This document shows, one piece after another, positions 21,801-35,100 of a stretch of DNA of 64,000 nucleotides. A model generated the notes under the pieces. That model was not told the origin of the DNA and ran no database searches. It was given only the letters and a program-made list of their open reading frames with translations. Location of the stretch: NCBI GenBank assembly GCA_030248135.1, contig JASANC010001083.1:29575-93574 (forward strand), given 5' to 3'. The position numbers were made by a program, and so were the translations under genes. Position 1 is the first letter of the stretch, and every line of letters starts with the position of its first letter. Origin of the DNA: Theristus sp. LFF4_11. Lineage: Eukaryota > Nematoda > Chromadorea > Monhysterida > Xyalidae.

Positions 21801-23092
21801 TGCGGGAACAAGCGTAGATTCTTGAGATAGGCCATGTCGAATGTATTGACCCTGAGTAGGCGTGACGCGACGCTTTGATAGCGCTGCAGCGCTGTGGGAT
21901 TGTAACATTTCACCTGTAACCAATTTCACATGTTTAAAATTTATTTTATTTACACGCGTTTATAAATTGTAACATGTTTTTAATAATAATAATCACGCGG
22001 AAATTTCGGGCATTAACGTGCATTATTATTTTGCCATAAATATTACGTTATGCAACATGACATACAATATCGACAACGCATGTACATGGACATGGAAATT
22101 TCGAAAACTGCACATTCAAGTCCATTAGGTAAATACACGACGATTTGTTTGAAATTAGCCGGAGAGACAAATTTGAGACATTTAGGCGTACCAGAAACAG
22201 ACTGATGTTTGTTTTGAATTTGTTGATTACAATACGAGAAAGAAATGAGGTGGCGCTTCATTTACTGTCACAAACAATTGAACATCATCAGATCATTGAA
22301 ATTTGCCAAAATGTATTGATAAACAAGACTGAACGACTGAATTTCCATGTACACAAATACCACAACACTTCACAGTGGTGTTGTCAAAGTATGATTACGA
22401 GAAATAAGAATAATTTCAATCTTTGAATAATAAAATAAGAATAAGACCGTGCCCTCGGTTATATAAAAACAATGTACTGTAGCACAGTAACAAACAAACA
22501 CACAGGCACACACATAACATCGCCTGGCCACGTGCCTGTGTGTTTGCCGCTGACTGTTTTCTAATTGCACCACTTTGAGAACAGACAACACGATCTGAGA
22601 ACAATAAGGCACGAAGAACTATACCAAGTGCAGTGTACCCAAGATATACCGAGAGGACTTCTTATTAACAAGAACAAAGTCTGTACCCACCCAAATCATA
22701 AAAAAAGAAACTAAAACCGCCCTACCAAGTTTGACTACGACCCAAGAAAATGAAAGAAAACAAAAACAGCCCCACCAAGTTCGATCTATACCAAAAAAAA
22801 ACAAAAACAACCCCACCAAATTCGATCTCTTAAAAAACCAACCAACCAAGTTGGCGCCATCGCGCATTCGATGCTCGCCGGTGCACGCCGTGCTCCACCA
22901 GCCGCCGAACCAGTACATCTGTTCGTTGGCGGCCGACGCTTTCACCGACTGCAGGCATTTCGTCAGATCGCGGATCGGCCGTCGATCGTCGTATCGGCAC
23001 GGGTCCGAGTCGCCGCCGAATCGGCGGTCATCCGCGATACCCGTTGTGCCGCTGACGCAGAGCGTCAGCCAGCTGCCGAGAAACACCAACAT
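15875..23092 (-). CDS. Signal-peptide protein with tandem PEBP-like domains and C-terminal membrane anchor
   Basis: Nine exons, 603 residues: 23092-22847, 21913-21778, 19103-18877, 18678-18504, 18127-18023, 17650-17509, 17118-16973, 16843-16543 and 16208-15875 (stop TAG); all phases agree. The start is a signal peptide (MLVFLGSWLTLCVSGTTG), followed by a Cys-containing N-terminal segment. PEBP-like unit 1 (about 150-300) has TITWDGL, MYTIVIVDVG, LNYLAYNFP, YVGPLNFRRDPSPLVLVVFE and FNVQVFMLMNQF. Unit 2 (about 345-520) has VLYTLAMVDASAAHGN, LLQWLNVNVP, PPRRLVFLLFAQ and CFFNVRELMARHALKLKSVNW. Each follows the order of strands of phosphatidylethanolamine-binding proteins, but the anion-pocket signatures (DPDxP and GxHR) are degraded in both, so ligand binding may be lost. 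A hydrophobic stretch at about 569-587 followed by RR and a 14-residue acidic tail predicts a type I membrane protein. Function unknown; it is presumably a surface or secretory-pathway protein. Confidence 0.85.
17309..17354. repeat. Short GATTGG/CCAATC palindrome
   Basis: TGATTGGTTGCTGCA pairs with TGCAACCAATCA. It lies in the intron between PEBP-gene exons 17650-17509 and 17118-16973. Confidence 0.6.
17764..17904. repeat. Inverted-repeat element (CACACTGAGGAAA termini)
   Basis: The left arm CACACTGAGGAAATGGGCTA ... CGGCTACTCAGA pairs with the right arm TCTCAGTAGCCG ... TAGCCCCGTTTTCTTAGTGTG. A further diverged part-copy lies directly left (17705-17758: GGGGCTACTGAAACAGGCTACTC). It is in a PEBP-gene intron. 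Confidence 0.6.
19276..19345 (-). repeat. CTGACGAG...GAAAC dispersed repeat, best-conserved copy
   Basis: A segment of about 70 bp also found near 4690-4765 and 41240-41310. On the minus strand the three copies share GTCGCACTGACGAG (or GTCGTGCTGACGAG), then 31-37 nt, then GAAAC or AAAAC and a Cys/Gly-codon-like CGCAA. The middle can partly self-pair. Nature unknown. Confidence 0.45.
22495..22553. repeat. CAAACACACAGGCAC palindrome
   Basis: CAAACACACAGGCAC at the left and GTGCCTGTGTGTTTG at the right are exact inverted copies. Related palindromes or half-copies sit at about 4187, 8487-8532, 10263-10320, 10713-10790 and 18280-18342. Confidence 0.6.
22685..22855 (-). repeat. Tandem repeat spanning the first 5' splice site of the PEBP-like gene
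   Basis: About four diverged units of about 45-48 bp. On the minus strand each begins AACTTGGT or AATTTGGT followed by G/T-rich and T-rich sequence. The first unit contains the real exon-1 donor; the other three each recreate a GT donor (GTGGGG, GTGGGG, GTAGGG). The reading frame stays open through the array. Confidence 0.6.
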
Positions 23093-23140
23093 CGCTCGAG
23101 AAAACCAATGGGTGTGTCGGTGGTTGTAATTCTGGAGAAA
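23093..23140 (-). promoter_or_regulatory. 5' acceptor of the PEBP-like transcript
   Basis: On the minus strand the sequence ttttttctccag ends at 23132, leaving a 39-nt leader before the ATG at 23092. It interrupts the longer in-frame ORF upstream, so the start at 23092 is preferred because it places the hydrophobic signal sequence at the N-terminus. It could be a spliced-leader acceptor or a 5'UTR intron end. Confidence 0.4.
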
Positions 23141-26100
23141 AAAAATCATAATAGTGTTCGCTTGTGCGAACTCTTCCGTCTTTTCGTCGCAACAAAAATG
23201 ATGATAAACAAACATGTATCGAAAAATATGTCATGGGCGGCCTTGACTGTGTGTCGGTGTGGAGTGGAGTGTCTGAGAGAGAAAAAGGAAAAAAACGTTG
23301 CCGGGAACAAAGAACGTTGAAACACCGAGTGACAAAAAGGACTAATTAGACAGTGTGTTGGTGAGCGAACCAAGGCTGGCAAAATGCGCGCGAATAGGAA
23401 CAACTACAAAATGCAATAACACCATACCAACCTATGGAAAACTCGCCATTTTCCCAAATTTCAACGAAGCCAAACTTGCGTTAAATCGTTTAGCGCGCCC
23501 AAGATACACGCCGCGGAACGCAGACAATAGAAGAAATCAAAGGATTTCTAACGAAGTGTTGCGTGCGAAACTGTGCCAAGCACAAGCGGCGAACAAAAAA
23601 GCGAGAAAAAAACGAGCGAGGAAAAAACTTCAAACGCCAAAATTGGGAGATATGATGAAAATGACATAAGCGGTTTCGTTAAATGTAGAAAAAACTAACG
23701 GTGGTATATTTGGAACACATCCGGTCCAGTCTCGTCAAGTTTGGGCGTAACATTGTGACATAAAAAACACTTTTCACTCCCTGGAGGGACAAAAACGGCA
23801 AAGTTGCAATATTCCCAGACCGAACAGCAGAAGATTAACGAGAACTACGAGAGAAAAAACGCCCAGATGACAGAGTGGAAAGACACAACTGACACAAAAA
23901 AACCGCAAAAACACACTCGGAGTGTTCAACAACAAAAAAAACTTTTCAAAATGGCTTCCCGGATCTATATCGTACGCACGTACCCGATAAAACAGCTATG
24001 ACAATCACTCCAACGAGGGAAGTGGAGGAGAGGGACACACACCACAGGATGAGGCTGACAAAAATTTCGAATGACAGACAGCTTTCAAGACATTTTTTCA
24101 AGTTGCCTATAACTCATCGCCCAGTGAAAAAGGGAGCCGATTGATGAGTGGAGTATGGGCGACGCAAAAAAAACATACGAAGCGTAACGTGGAATATTTG
24201 AACCGTAACATAAACTGAATATGTCAGTGTCACCCTGACGAAGCGCAACACGAGGGGTTTTGATGAAGTTTTTTTTCTGAACTTTTCAAAAAGCAAACTT
24301 TCCGGAAGCACTCATCGGCCAAGGTTGAAGCAAGAGAACGTAACCACCGCTGTGACCAAACCCCGTAACAATAGATATAATAATCGTTTTTGTTGCACGA
24401 TATGGGCATTAATAATCTGTAAACATCGGTAGTAGTTAACGTGATTTTCACGAAACGTGTTTGTGAGACATTGTGGCTTTGGTTAAACAATAGGAGCTTA
24501 GCGGCTTTCTAAGGAGCATGGTGCCGTGCGGGGTGGTTCCTTAAAAGAAAACACATTGAAGCGGAAAAACACATTGAGTTGTTACACACGTCAGTTGTTG
24601 CTAATGTTTGGCAAACAATGTATTTATCATTAGCGTAATCATCGTAAACCGGTATCAGTCTTTTCTTTAGGGGTGGCATCGCAAACAAACGCCAACGATG
24701 AGTATCCAGCTAATACCAAAATATTAAAAATCTGCAGAAACCATAGAGGCAAAGGACGAAACCGCGACCACCCAAACACACACCCTTGTAAATGCAACAA
24801 CACAAAACAGGCACGTATCGGCTGAAACTAAAGCAAATTATAATAATAGACCGCCTTTGGTTGTCGCAATGTTTTTGACAGCGTGTTTTACATCGAGATG
24901 GTTTTACGCACGCTTAACTGAATTACAATCGGTTTATTATTGTCGCGCAACAAACAAGCGTGCCAATAAACACAATGAGTGATAATCGTTTGGAAACCAT
25001 ATGAAAATGTGCCTATGTAGCTGGTGCCCTGGACTGTGCGCCACGACCAGCAAAACGTGTGATCGTAAATTGCCGTCATCTGATGCTTAATAAGCTATTT
25101 CCTTAATGACGCTGCCAGTAAGGCAAAAACGCACGACAGACAAGCAAACCACAAACTAGCATGCGGTTAAAATATAAAGTGAAAAGCCACCAGTAACGAA
25201 CGACAAATGACTAAACGAGGCCACCAAGGCTAACTGCCATTTGGAGCTTATTATTTTGCAACTTACCCATAAAACACTTACGGCCGTACACACATAAACC
25301 GCTGACACTCATAAACAATAAACATATAAGCAAATCGCGGAAAACTTTCAGTTTTAAGTGAACAACCGTGTCCGTACGGCAGCTGGCTTTAAATCGAAAT
25401 CAAAGCTAGAGAAACGCCAACAAAGCTACCGCGATAAAACAGCATAGTTGTGAGCCCGGTTCCATTATTCGAAGGTTTCGGTTGTCATTTTCAGGCTATA
25501 AGGACGAGAGAGAGAATTATTGTTTCCAGTAAACATTGACACAAAGAAACTACCTCTATGGTTTATTATTACGGCAGCGCCTTGATTAATTATTATTATT
25601 GTTAGGAAACGGATGGAACATGTGCGTTTGAAAGGCGAACTGTTTTTCCTGCAGCTTTCTCTTTCTGAACCGAACCTAAATTGCTCTAGACAAGCATTGA
25701 GCTTTCAACTTCAAGACACGGAAACAAAGTCCAAGATATATTCGAAAGGAGGTTCAAAGCGCGCGTTATTCATTACTTGTTTTCTAGTCACATTCTCTCA
25801 GCCGATGCATTGAGACGGAAAACAGAAACCACGAGCAACAACAAAAAAATATATAAATTAGATAAATACAAATAGTTGGCAAACATATGCTATCGCCGCA
25901 AGCGTGAGAGTTTTCCCGCGATACGTTTTATGGGTTTAAGTTGAATGCGGAACGACAATCTTAAAGGTATGTACTTTAAAGCATTCTTTCAAGAGTTCTA
26001 GAGTGCTTGTTAATAAACACTACGGAACGGGGATCAACACTCAACACGCATGAGTAACAATAGTTCAACTTGACCAAGTAGAGCCGCCCACTGACCTATG

Positions 26101-28625
26101 ACCAAGCTGCTAATACTTTCGACACACAGAAAGCCGCGTGATAGTTGAAAACCCGCAGCAACACTTTGTTGGATAATTTCGCTTGTTTGCGGTTTTTCTT
26201 CGTTTTCCTGAAAGCTAACTGGCAAACAATAACACGCGCTGAAATTAGCTGTGTAATCAAATCAGCCATGTACCGGCGTTTTTGCATTTTAAGCTAAATG
26301 CTAGTAGTATTTATACTACACTGGCACGGCTTCTGTTTGAATTAAACTGAAAAACCAACATACCGAAAGGAACCGACTGAAAAACCCGTACAATAAAAAC
26401 TCTGTATACACCTCACCTATTCAAAGAGAATAAAGCAACAATAAAACGAGCCGCTAAACTGAAAACACTTTCATACAAATGGACATACTGGGACCAGAGG
26501 GTATCAAGTTCCAGATTGGAAAATCGGAAACTCGATTTGGTGTTCATAAAACAGTTGGCGGTCTGAAATGAGACAACAACGCGGATGTCTAATTTAGAGC
26601 TTCAACCCGAAATCGTAGAATGCTCGATGAGAAGACAGCTAAACACCTGAAGAAGATTTGGTTTCACACTTTACAGAGAGAAACCCCTTTATTATTTCCA
26701 AAAGTTTTGAAGAACAGTATCAATAATAATACGTCTCAGTTCAGCTTCAGTTGTCACTCTTTAACCGGTCAAATATAAAAATCAAGTGTAGCTAAACAAA
26801 ATAATTCAATGTGCGTCACTCAATCTGGCAAGACTGCCGCGCACCGAAGACTTTACAGTGCTCAGTCAGAGAGTGGTGAATGAAAGCTTTGAAAGCATCT
26901 TCTCAGCCGCATCAGAAAATTTTCACTTCAAAACGAACAAGAGGACATGACGAAGCGAAGAAGCGAAGTCAATACGTTTCTCGGGGGAGCAGATATAATC
27001 GTAAATAATACATATCTCTTTCTCGGTGACGCTCAACACATACAGATCATTGAGCGACAAAGTTTATCTGTCAAACGTGAAGCTAATCCACGGCAGCGAA
27101 CATTTAAAACATGGGCCCGTACGTTCGCTGGTTGCCGCCGCGCCGCGTAGACGAGTGCAGTTTAGGAGTGTGGGTCAGTTTTTTGTGGTACTTGTGGAAG
27201 TGTATTTCGGTCATTTCAAACATTTAATACTGAAAAACGTCATGTATTCTAAGGATTTATTGGTACATCGGCATACATGTACGTAACGTCACTCAAATCC
27301 AATGTAATCGGGCGCGATACAATATGTTGCAATCAGGGGGACACCAATCTCGGCAAATGACAACGTCCAAAAGAAAACAAGTTACCACACAAGTGCAACA
27401 ACCGAACTGGAGCGCACGCTGCTCGTTCCCGTACATAAATCATCACCGTGTAGCCATGTCATCAGTCTCCGTCCCATAGTAGTGCAATAATAAGTGCCAA
27501 AGACCGAAATTACCAAACGCCGAAATTATGTGAAAACAACAAAACACACTACTACACCATCAGCAGTCAAAAAAAACTTCAAAGACACATCATTACGCAA
27601 AGGAGACGACGTGAAACAACAACAAAACACACGACATCACTTCGAACAAAACGAGCTTCACGAGGCATCAAGTGACACAAGTGGGATTTGTGGCGGCAAC
27701 GACAAACAGCGCGGTTGTAGTGGTGTGCCGGAGTTGAAATTTTAACAACAACGAAAAAATTATGTTCTCTGGTAGTTTTCTGCTCTAGCAAGCAATAATT
27801 ATGCGCGTGTGTCTGCGACTTGTGAAAGCGATAATAATAAATACACGGTTCCACGTGGTTGCGCAACTTTCAAGCTGAGAAAAATCCGCAACTTTCAACT
27901 TTCAATCCTAAAATTGCTTGTAAACCAGCGGCAACACGCGATGACATATCCCGGAGTCATCCTTCACAAAACCGATCACAAGATATATGCGATTTCGAAT
28001 CTTATGGTGTATGCTACTTGGGCGAGGCTGAAAAAACGTCTTACTTGCTGTTGCTACAAGCACTAGTGGCGCTGTTCGATCGGCCGACGGTGTTTTTTTG
28101 TCAAAAACCAGCCTGTCCTGTCCTCTTTGCATATTTCGCATAATCATAATAATAACGAAATTCTTATCGCTCAATCTTTGGAAAACAAAAAAAACAGTCG
28201 AGTCGGGAGACACGAAAGCCCGAAAACATAACATTACTAGCCATAAACATGGTAATAACGCGGTTTCAAGAGGAACGAAAAAAACGCGTTTCGAGCAGCG
28301 TCAAACGGTTTTTCTTCTTCTCAGAAACGAAAAAAATAATCAGAAAACTGTGATGTTTTTTTCAATGGGCCCGATAAAAACGCGCAAGTGGAAAGTTGTG
28401 TGGTTTTCTATTCTCAAGCAATTACCGCCTGTTGTTTTGGAATGGCGAGGATAAAAAATCACGCACAAAAACGATCATACACTTTGCACACAGAAAAAAC
28501 CTTCATAAATATATAAATTTCAAAACGGGCCGGAAAAATAGAAGAATAATTTGGCGCACACGCGATAATGGGCAACGTGATTTACGAGTTCGACGCAACA
28601 ATTATGCAGCTAAATCATAAACTGA

Positions 28626-28668
28626 ACGCTGATTGGCCAACGACCGTGCTGGCACGACCAATCAGCGT
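28626..28668. repeat. Short GATTGG/CCAATC palindrome
   Basis: ACGCTGATTGG and CCAATCAGCGT are 11-bp perfect inverted ends of a 43-bp element. It is the only clear member of this family found inside the 31-kb gene-poor stretch. Confidence 0.6.
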
Positions 28669-31600
28669 GTATGTGCAATTCAAATTCATACAAAAATCCA
28701 CAACACAACAAGAAAAACGGTTCGTGTCAGTGTCTCAGGACAGGGTCCAACTGTCGCATGACACGAAACAACAGTTATGACCATCAACACGATTGTAGAC
28801 AAAGTACTCTGACGATGTTATAATCGTAAAACGAAAACAATCACAACGGGGTGCTAAATATTTTTGGCGTGTTGTTGTTATCCTGAATTTGAACAAAACG
28901 AGTGTCTGTGGAAATACGGGAGGAAGGACACATGAAAAGAAAAAATGTACATGTCTCAGAGTTATGCGCACAAGTTGCGCTATTTTCTGCCAATGATGCG
29001 TGAAGCTTGCTATTTTTTTTCAAGTTTAACGGAGAGTGTTGTCACTATAAAGTTCAACACACGCAACGTTTCTAATGGAAAATTACACCTGAGGGTGTGA
29101 AACGGTGGTTCGCCACTTAACCAAGGGTACAACAACCCATTAAGCGTAAAGGGTGTGTAGTGTAGCAGCAGCGCCGGATACTGCACTTACTCAGCTGTCA
29201 TAAAATAATGATAGCTTCCGCTTCACACCTTTTTCAAGACAGGAATGTCGATGTTTAAACTTGGCGAGACACACGAAACAAAACGTCTCGAAGTGGAAGA
29301 CCTAAAGACGAAAACTCGGTTGAAACCAGAATAGAAAGAGAGAATACGACAATAAGTCGTGAATCCAGCACCAGCTGCCACCAGAATCGGATTATAACAA
29401 CGACAGGGGAGCAGCATAAAAATCCTGTTTCACTCCACACTAAATGGTCGCACCATGGGGACTGTTCTGGTGGAAATGTGAAAAATTCATGTCGTCACTT
29501 AAAAATATGAGATCGACAGACACAGATAAAATAGGTTGTAGGTGGAGTCGCGCTGTGTCTCCCGTGAAACGTCCATATCTGGTGGTTGATGTGACAAACA
29601 CACACACACACACACACACGCATATGAAAAGTGAAAATGAATATGAACATGATTACAGCAATGAGTGTGTGATGATGTTCACACATGCGCAGCACAATTT
29701 CATCGGCACTCACATGGTCCATGATGTTTGCTGGCTTGAAGCGATGAAAGCCGTGCGCGGAAATACGCAATTCCTGATAATTTCTGATAGCAAAGGGAGA
29801 TATGCACGAGAGACGAAGACCAACTGGTTCAAGCGAATGAAAATGACAACAACACCGATTAGCATTACTAGCAGGAAAAGACGCGCCAGACAATTGACCG
29901 ATTACATCAAAATGAGCTCCTATTGTGTTAAGCGAAACGAGCTAATAGCAAAGCCAATCAAGAGCTGAAAGTCGCCTTGGAACGAAAAACGACAAAAGAA
30001 GAGAACCACCGGAAAGGCTCGCGAGCGGATATTCTCCTGGTGTAGGCAGCTCATTGACTGACCTTCGACTTTCGGACTCGACACTCTCTAATGAGATGCC
30101 GCGAACGTTTTCTTGAAGTGCGTGGAAGTCACTCGCGAAAATGAGCAACTTGCCGAACTGGCCATCGGGCTACATGTATTGCACTTTCTTATTGAGTCAA
30201 TTTGATTGGCTAGTAATGCTATGGGCGATATTTGAACGCAATACGAGACGAGGACAGACAACGAGGACACGGCAGCTGCAGAAGTACCAGTGGACAAATA
30301 ATTTGTGTTCGATCATACAGAGCGACGAAGCATGAGGGTCATTTGACGCGAACAATAAATGATCATCGTTCTTTGTGAAATGTGATGCGTTTTGAGAGTT
30401 GGACTGACCATTACGCTAGCCATTAGTGGCCTGTCGAGCTATAGCGAGTCTGAAATTTTACGTTTTGTTGCACGTTTTCGTGTCATATATACGATGGAAC
30501 ACTAGCACCGCACATACACGTCATGACTTTTGCCTGTTTGCATGTCGTTTGATCAATGGGCGTCTTTTCATTCAGTTCTCACTGGTTCCTTCAAATGTGA
30601 TATGCTTTTTTCATGTTTTGGCGCTAGATGAAGCAAAAATAGTTTTGTTTGTGATGCATGTGTGTATAGTTTGCAATCTGAACAGCTATCACCACCTGAC
30701 ACTCTGAAAGTCTGATCTAGGCTATTCAGGGGTTTCTCAATGTTGAAACAAACAACATGCTGTTTTTTCGTGTAGTTGTCGACAGTCAAACTCAGCGCAG
30801 AAAAGTTCACACCCACGTAGTCCCTACGATCCCGAAATCCCAACCGATTTCCAACGAATAAAGTAAACCTGCGAAACTATTCAAAAAGCCCACAATCGCA
30901 GACAGAAAAACCACAAGGCAACGTATTCAGAAGCCACAAAAAGCCTCATATTCCCGCGCGTTCTAGAGCCATGCAAAACGCTTGTTTTGTCGAATAGTTT
31001 CTTTGAGTGATACTTATTCCGTATACAAGTTTTTTTGCTGTTAACAATCATTTTTTAACTTTGGATTATTGAAATCAGAACGTTTTTGGTTGTCGTTTGT
31101 TGCTGTTCTGAACAGCCCGGTACACGCGGTTGTTCGGCGATATTTCGTTATCTACCTGTTTCGAGCGAGAATACAGCAAAGGCTTGCACCGTTTTTAACG
31201 GCATCCATGACAAATTCAACTTCGTGTGGAACCACGGTCGTAATCAGCGAAGGAATCTCGGATGATACAGATTGCTCTTGAACAACCGGAACCCGCCAGT
31301 AAACAAATCGTGGTAGGTTCATCGCACAAAGTAATAATATTCAGAATGCAATCAGTCGTGTGGGGAACCAAAAAACGGCAGAAACGGCTTTCTCATTTTT
31401 TACACGTTCTCGGCAAGTAAATTTTCTTCACACTCAAACGAATCTGTGGCGTGCTCATTGTCGATCGACGTAACGAATCAAGCGATTCTTTTTGAAACTT
31501 AAAAAGTGATGACAACAATAACAGTGCCTTATGCCGTGAACACGACGAAATGTCTGCTATTTTATGGTTTTAGCTCTCATCATCTGTATAATACACTGTC

Positions 31601-34600
31601 GAATGGGAAAACTCTGGGTCACGGAGTATACGTTTCTGCCGGATTAAGTTTTGATGCTCGTATGCGCTAGTACAGATTCGTGCTCCTGTTTTCGTTTTTC
31701 GTTTCTTGGCGCTTTCATACCGTTTATGATTTGTGGGACATTGCTTCAATCAGAAAGCGTCAAAAAATCTGTCTTTAAATCAATTAACGTTTTACTGAAA
31801 ATCTGCAACTGAAATGTATTATTTTGCTTTAAGCAAGCTAAAATGTAGCAAGCTTTTTCCTGAAAACCGCGGTGATTACAATCGCTAGTCTATTTTTTGA
31901 TGGGACCGCATAAAATCACTAAGAATAAACAAAAATGTGCGATTCAACTCGAAAATCACAACTTCAGAGAATTCAACGAACCTGCACACGATCTGAAAAA
32001 ACTTTTTGGTATTTTTATTGACTCGTTTTATCCATCATGCCTACTCCTCCGGATATCTAGGCAATCGGATGGTATCAAACAACTGTGAGTTAAGGGATAC
32101 CCTTCATCACACGGCTTATACCAGCCCTTGGGTGGAAACCTTCGATACGTGAAGGAGATAAACCAGCCGCTAAGCCTCGAACCTCCACTACCACTCTATC
32201 CTAGGGGAACAAGGACACATGAGCCCGATTTCGGTTCTGTTTCTCTTTTATTCGGCACGTTCACAATTGTCAGGCAAGTGCACAAGGAATCAAGCTGTAG
32301 CCACAGCCTATTTCAATTTCAGTGGCCGTCCAGGTCGCAATGAAAACGAGCAGCGAATCCGAAAGTTTTGCTGAATACCAGTGCGATATGAGTAGAACAA
32401 GAACGGTTCACTTGCGAAGTTCAATTACTTCTTTAACCTTTATTTTGATGAACTGTGGCGCACTTCGGAAGCTCAAAGGTGTCATAAAATACATGGTCCC
32501 TCGACGGTGTAACGGCCAGTTGCTTCATCTTCAAACCGGACAACTTTCTGCATGGCACACCACAGCGTGCCTGCATCCTTGCCACTTTGATATGATCTCG
32601 TGTGGAAGTGAGCATGAGTATTATTCTAATCCAAAGTCCAATTTTCAAAATTTGACTTTAAAAAGTGAATTGCTTTCTGGCGTGAGATTAGAAATCTGCG
32701 TGAAACTGACACCGCCATCTTGAGCGTTACTGCCAACTGTGATCATTTTTCGCGATCCTGAATCCTGAAAAAAAGTTCGAGCTCATGCGCCAGGTGGCAT
32801 TCAGTGCAATTTTGCAACCGATAGAGTGTGGATGTTGCGGATTTCATTTCGAGCCTCGAAATCTCCGTTTTTAAATCAACTGACAAGCTGCTAGGCTGCT
32901 TGGGTTTTGGCCTGCTGATTGCAAGTAACCCAAAAAACGCAAAAAAATTGGAACCTTATCGAATTATTAGAAACGACCTGGTAAAAACAGCTATGAGATC
33001 TGCTACCAGTCTCCATTTGCATCATGGTGAACAATGAAGGCGATAACGAAAAATCCTATTTTTTCGGGCGACGTCATACTCGATAACCAAAGCGTCACAT
33101 CATCAAAACAGAGTATCTCTAAAAGACAACACCCGGTGGTCCACGACCAATGACATGGTCGTTGGCATCATTTTGATGAATGCCACTTGGCGGATTAGTG
33201 AATTGGCCCAGCTAATTTAAGTATGGTTTCGTATGCGTCAATAAATCACTTTACGAACTCCACATTTTTCCTTTCCATATTATTGGCGTATTTTTCATTT
33301 TTTCAATTGTTATTATCTATCACTTGCACCCCATATAGTGTCGCGACTGCTGCGTCTACACTGTACCGGCATCAGTGTAACTTTCGATCAAAATTTTATT
33401 GCACATGAATTACAGGGTATCATCGACTGAAACAGAAAACCTAATAACTGAAATTTTCTAATCGCTTTTATTGAACAACAATAAATTTTTACCACAAATA
33501 CTCGCTAACATGTAATCAATCGTCAATTTTAAAAACTGGTTAAGTGCATGTTGTTGTGCATTTTGTGGCCCTTACCTTAGTTGCGGTTGCGGTTTCGGTA
33601 TGGCTTGTGTGGACAGGCTGAAATTGAATCGATACAACAAGAGAGAATATATTAATAAACAATGCTTCAGTGTATCAAGCATGTGTAGTCATAGTCGCTG
33701 AACTTGCTGTTTTTAGCAAGTGTTGTTTCACAAAAAGACTGATGGATGGACCAGTGTAAAAACAAAAATTCCGTTGTCAGATCCATCCAAATTGTAAGTA
33801 AACGCAAAAAAGGTTTTGTCAACTAAAATCAGATTGACTCCTCGTATTTCCGCGCCTCCAAAACTTGCGTTTGTTTTGTTTTATTGAAGTGAATACACCT
33901 GAAAAGCTGAAACTTCGCCACACGTTATGACACGTTATAATATCTCACCATACGTAACACTCATATATTTATCGTTATCAGTGCTGACATTCTGTAGTGC
34001 GTCATCCATCACATTTTATGACAGAAGTTTCCCAATATCTTCCTCCGTCGTTGGTTTCGTTTGGCCCGCACCGTCTACTTGCTTTTTAAGACGGCTAGAG
34101 TTATCAGTTTATTTTCAGAGCATGTGGTTTCAAATAAAAACCACGCGCGTCTGTAAGCTACGTGTGATGGCTACATGACAAATTCACTGTGGTTTTTTAA
34201 ACTGATATCACTTGACTTTTTTTTGCTCCGTTCCAACTATAGACGGTTCAATGTGATCAACAAGCGATAGGTGTTTCGGTGTCACTTTTATTCTGTCACA
34301 AAAACAAACTTGTGTCACACAACTCAAAAAATAATAAACGATAATGGTGTCATAACTGTCATGTACACACAAAATGTATAACAGCGTTTTGTTGCGTTTG
34401 GATCGCACAAACCAGTTTGAACATATTTACAGAAAGCAACCAGGCAGACAAGTAGTGCCTCTTGATTTCAAATGTATATGTCCGCCCGATTGTATTTGAG
34501 CCGTCCTATTCTGTGTGTCTTCGTGTCCGGCGTGGATGGTTGTCGCGACTCTGGAAAACCGAGCGATCAGAAATAACATAAATAAACAAACTTCAGCGCA

Positions 34601-34879
34601 GTGTTTCACGCGTCGTGTCGCTACACAAACGCTCGGTAATGCCCGAAAGACGCGCACATACGCGTCGTATACAAATCCATCTACACAAACGTCGTCGTAT
34701 ACATGTTATTGTTGCGACGGGACGGGACACGCTGCTTAATCTCAGCAGCAGCAACCCGACGTACATACATGTTTATTCAATTTGCGCCCGTGATCTGTTT
34801 ACATTTTGATTTCGTACATACTGTACGCAGTAAAGCAAAACAAACATAATGTATGTATGTTCTTGAAAAAAACATGACT

Positions 34880-35100
<221 letters not shown>

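Noticed and set aside
23355..23669. Lys/Arg-rich plus-strand frame upstream of the PEBP-like gene
   Set aside because: Composition follows A-rich DNA, with no conserved motif and no neighbouring exon.
25783..25804. miR-279/miR-44 seed (TGACTAGA) on the minus strand
   Set aside because: Only the 8-base seed matches, and about two such hits are expected by chance in 64 kb. The possible hairpin is weak.
26728..26745. miR-70-like TAATACGTC
   Set aside because: Nine-base match only, with no opposite arm.
29444..29968. 174-codon plus-strand frame
   Set aside because: Contains a His-Thr run from a CA microsatellite, has no family resemblance and no splice or start context.
30175..30200. miR-92-type seed TATTGCACTT
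   Set aside because: Similar seeds occur several times in the window and no proper hairpin arm is found.
32322..32723. Frame after a good acceptor (caatttcag)
   Set aside because: No domain, no partner exon found and T-rich composition; could be an exon but I cannot support it.
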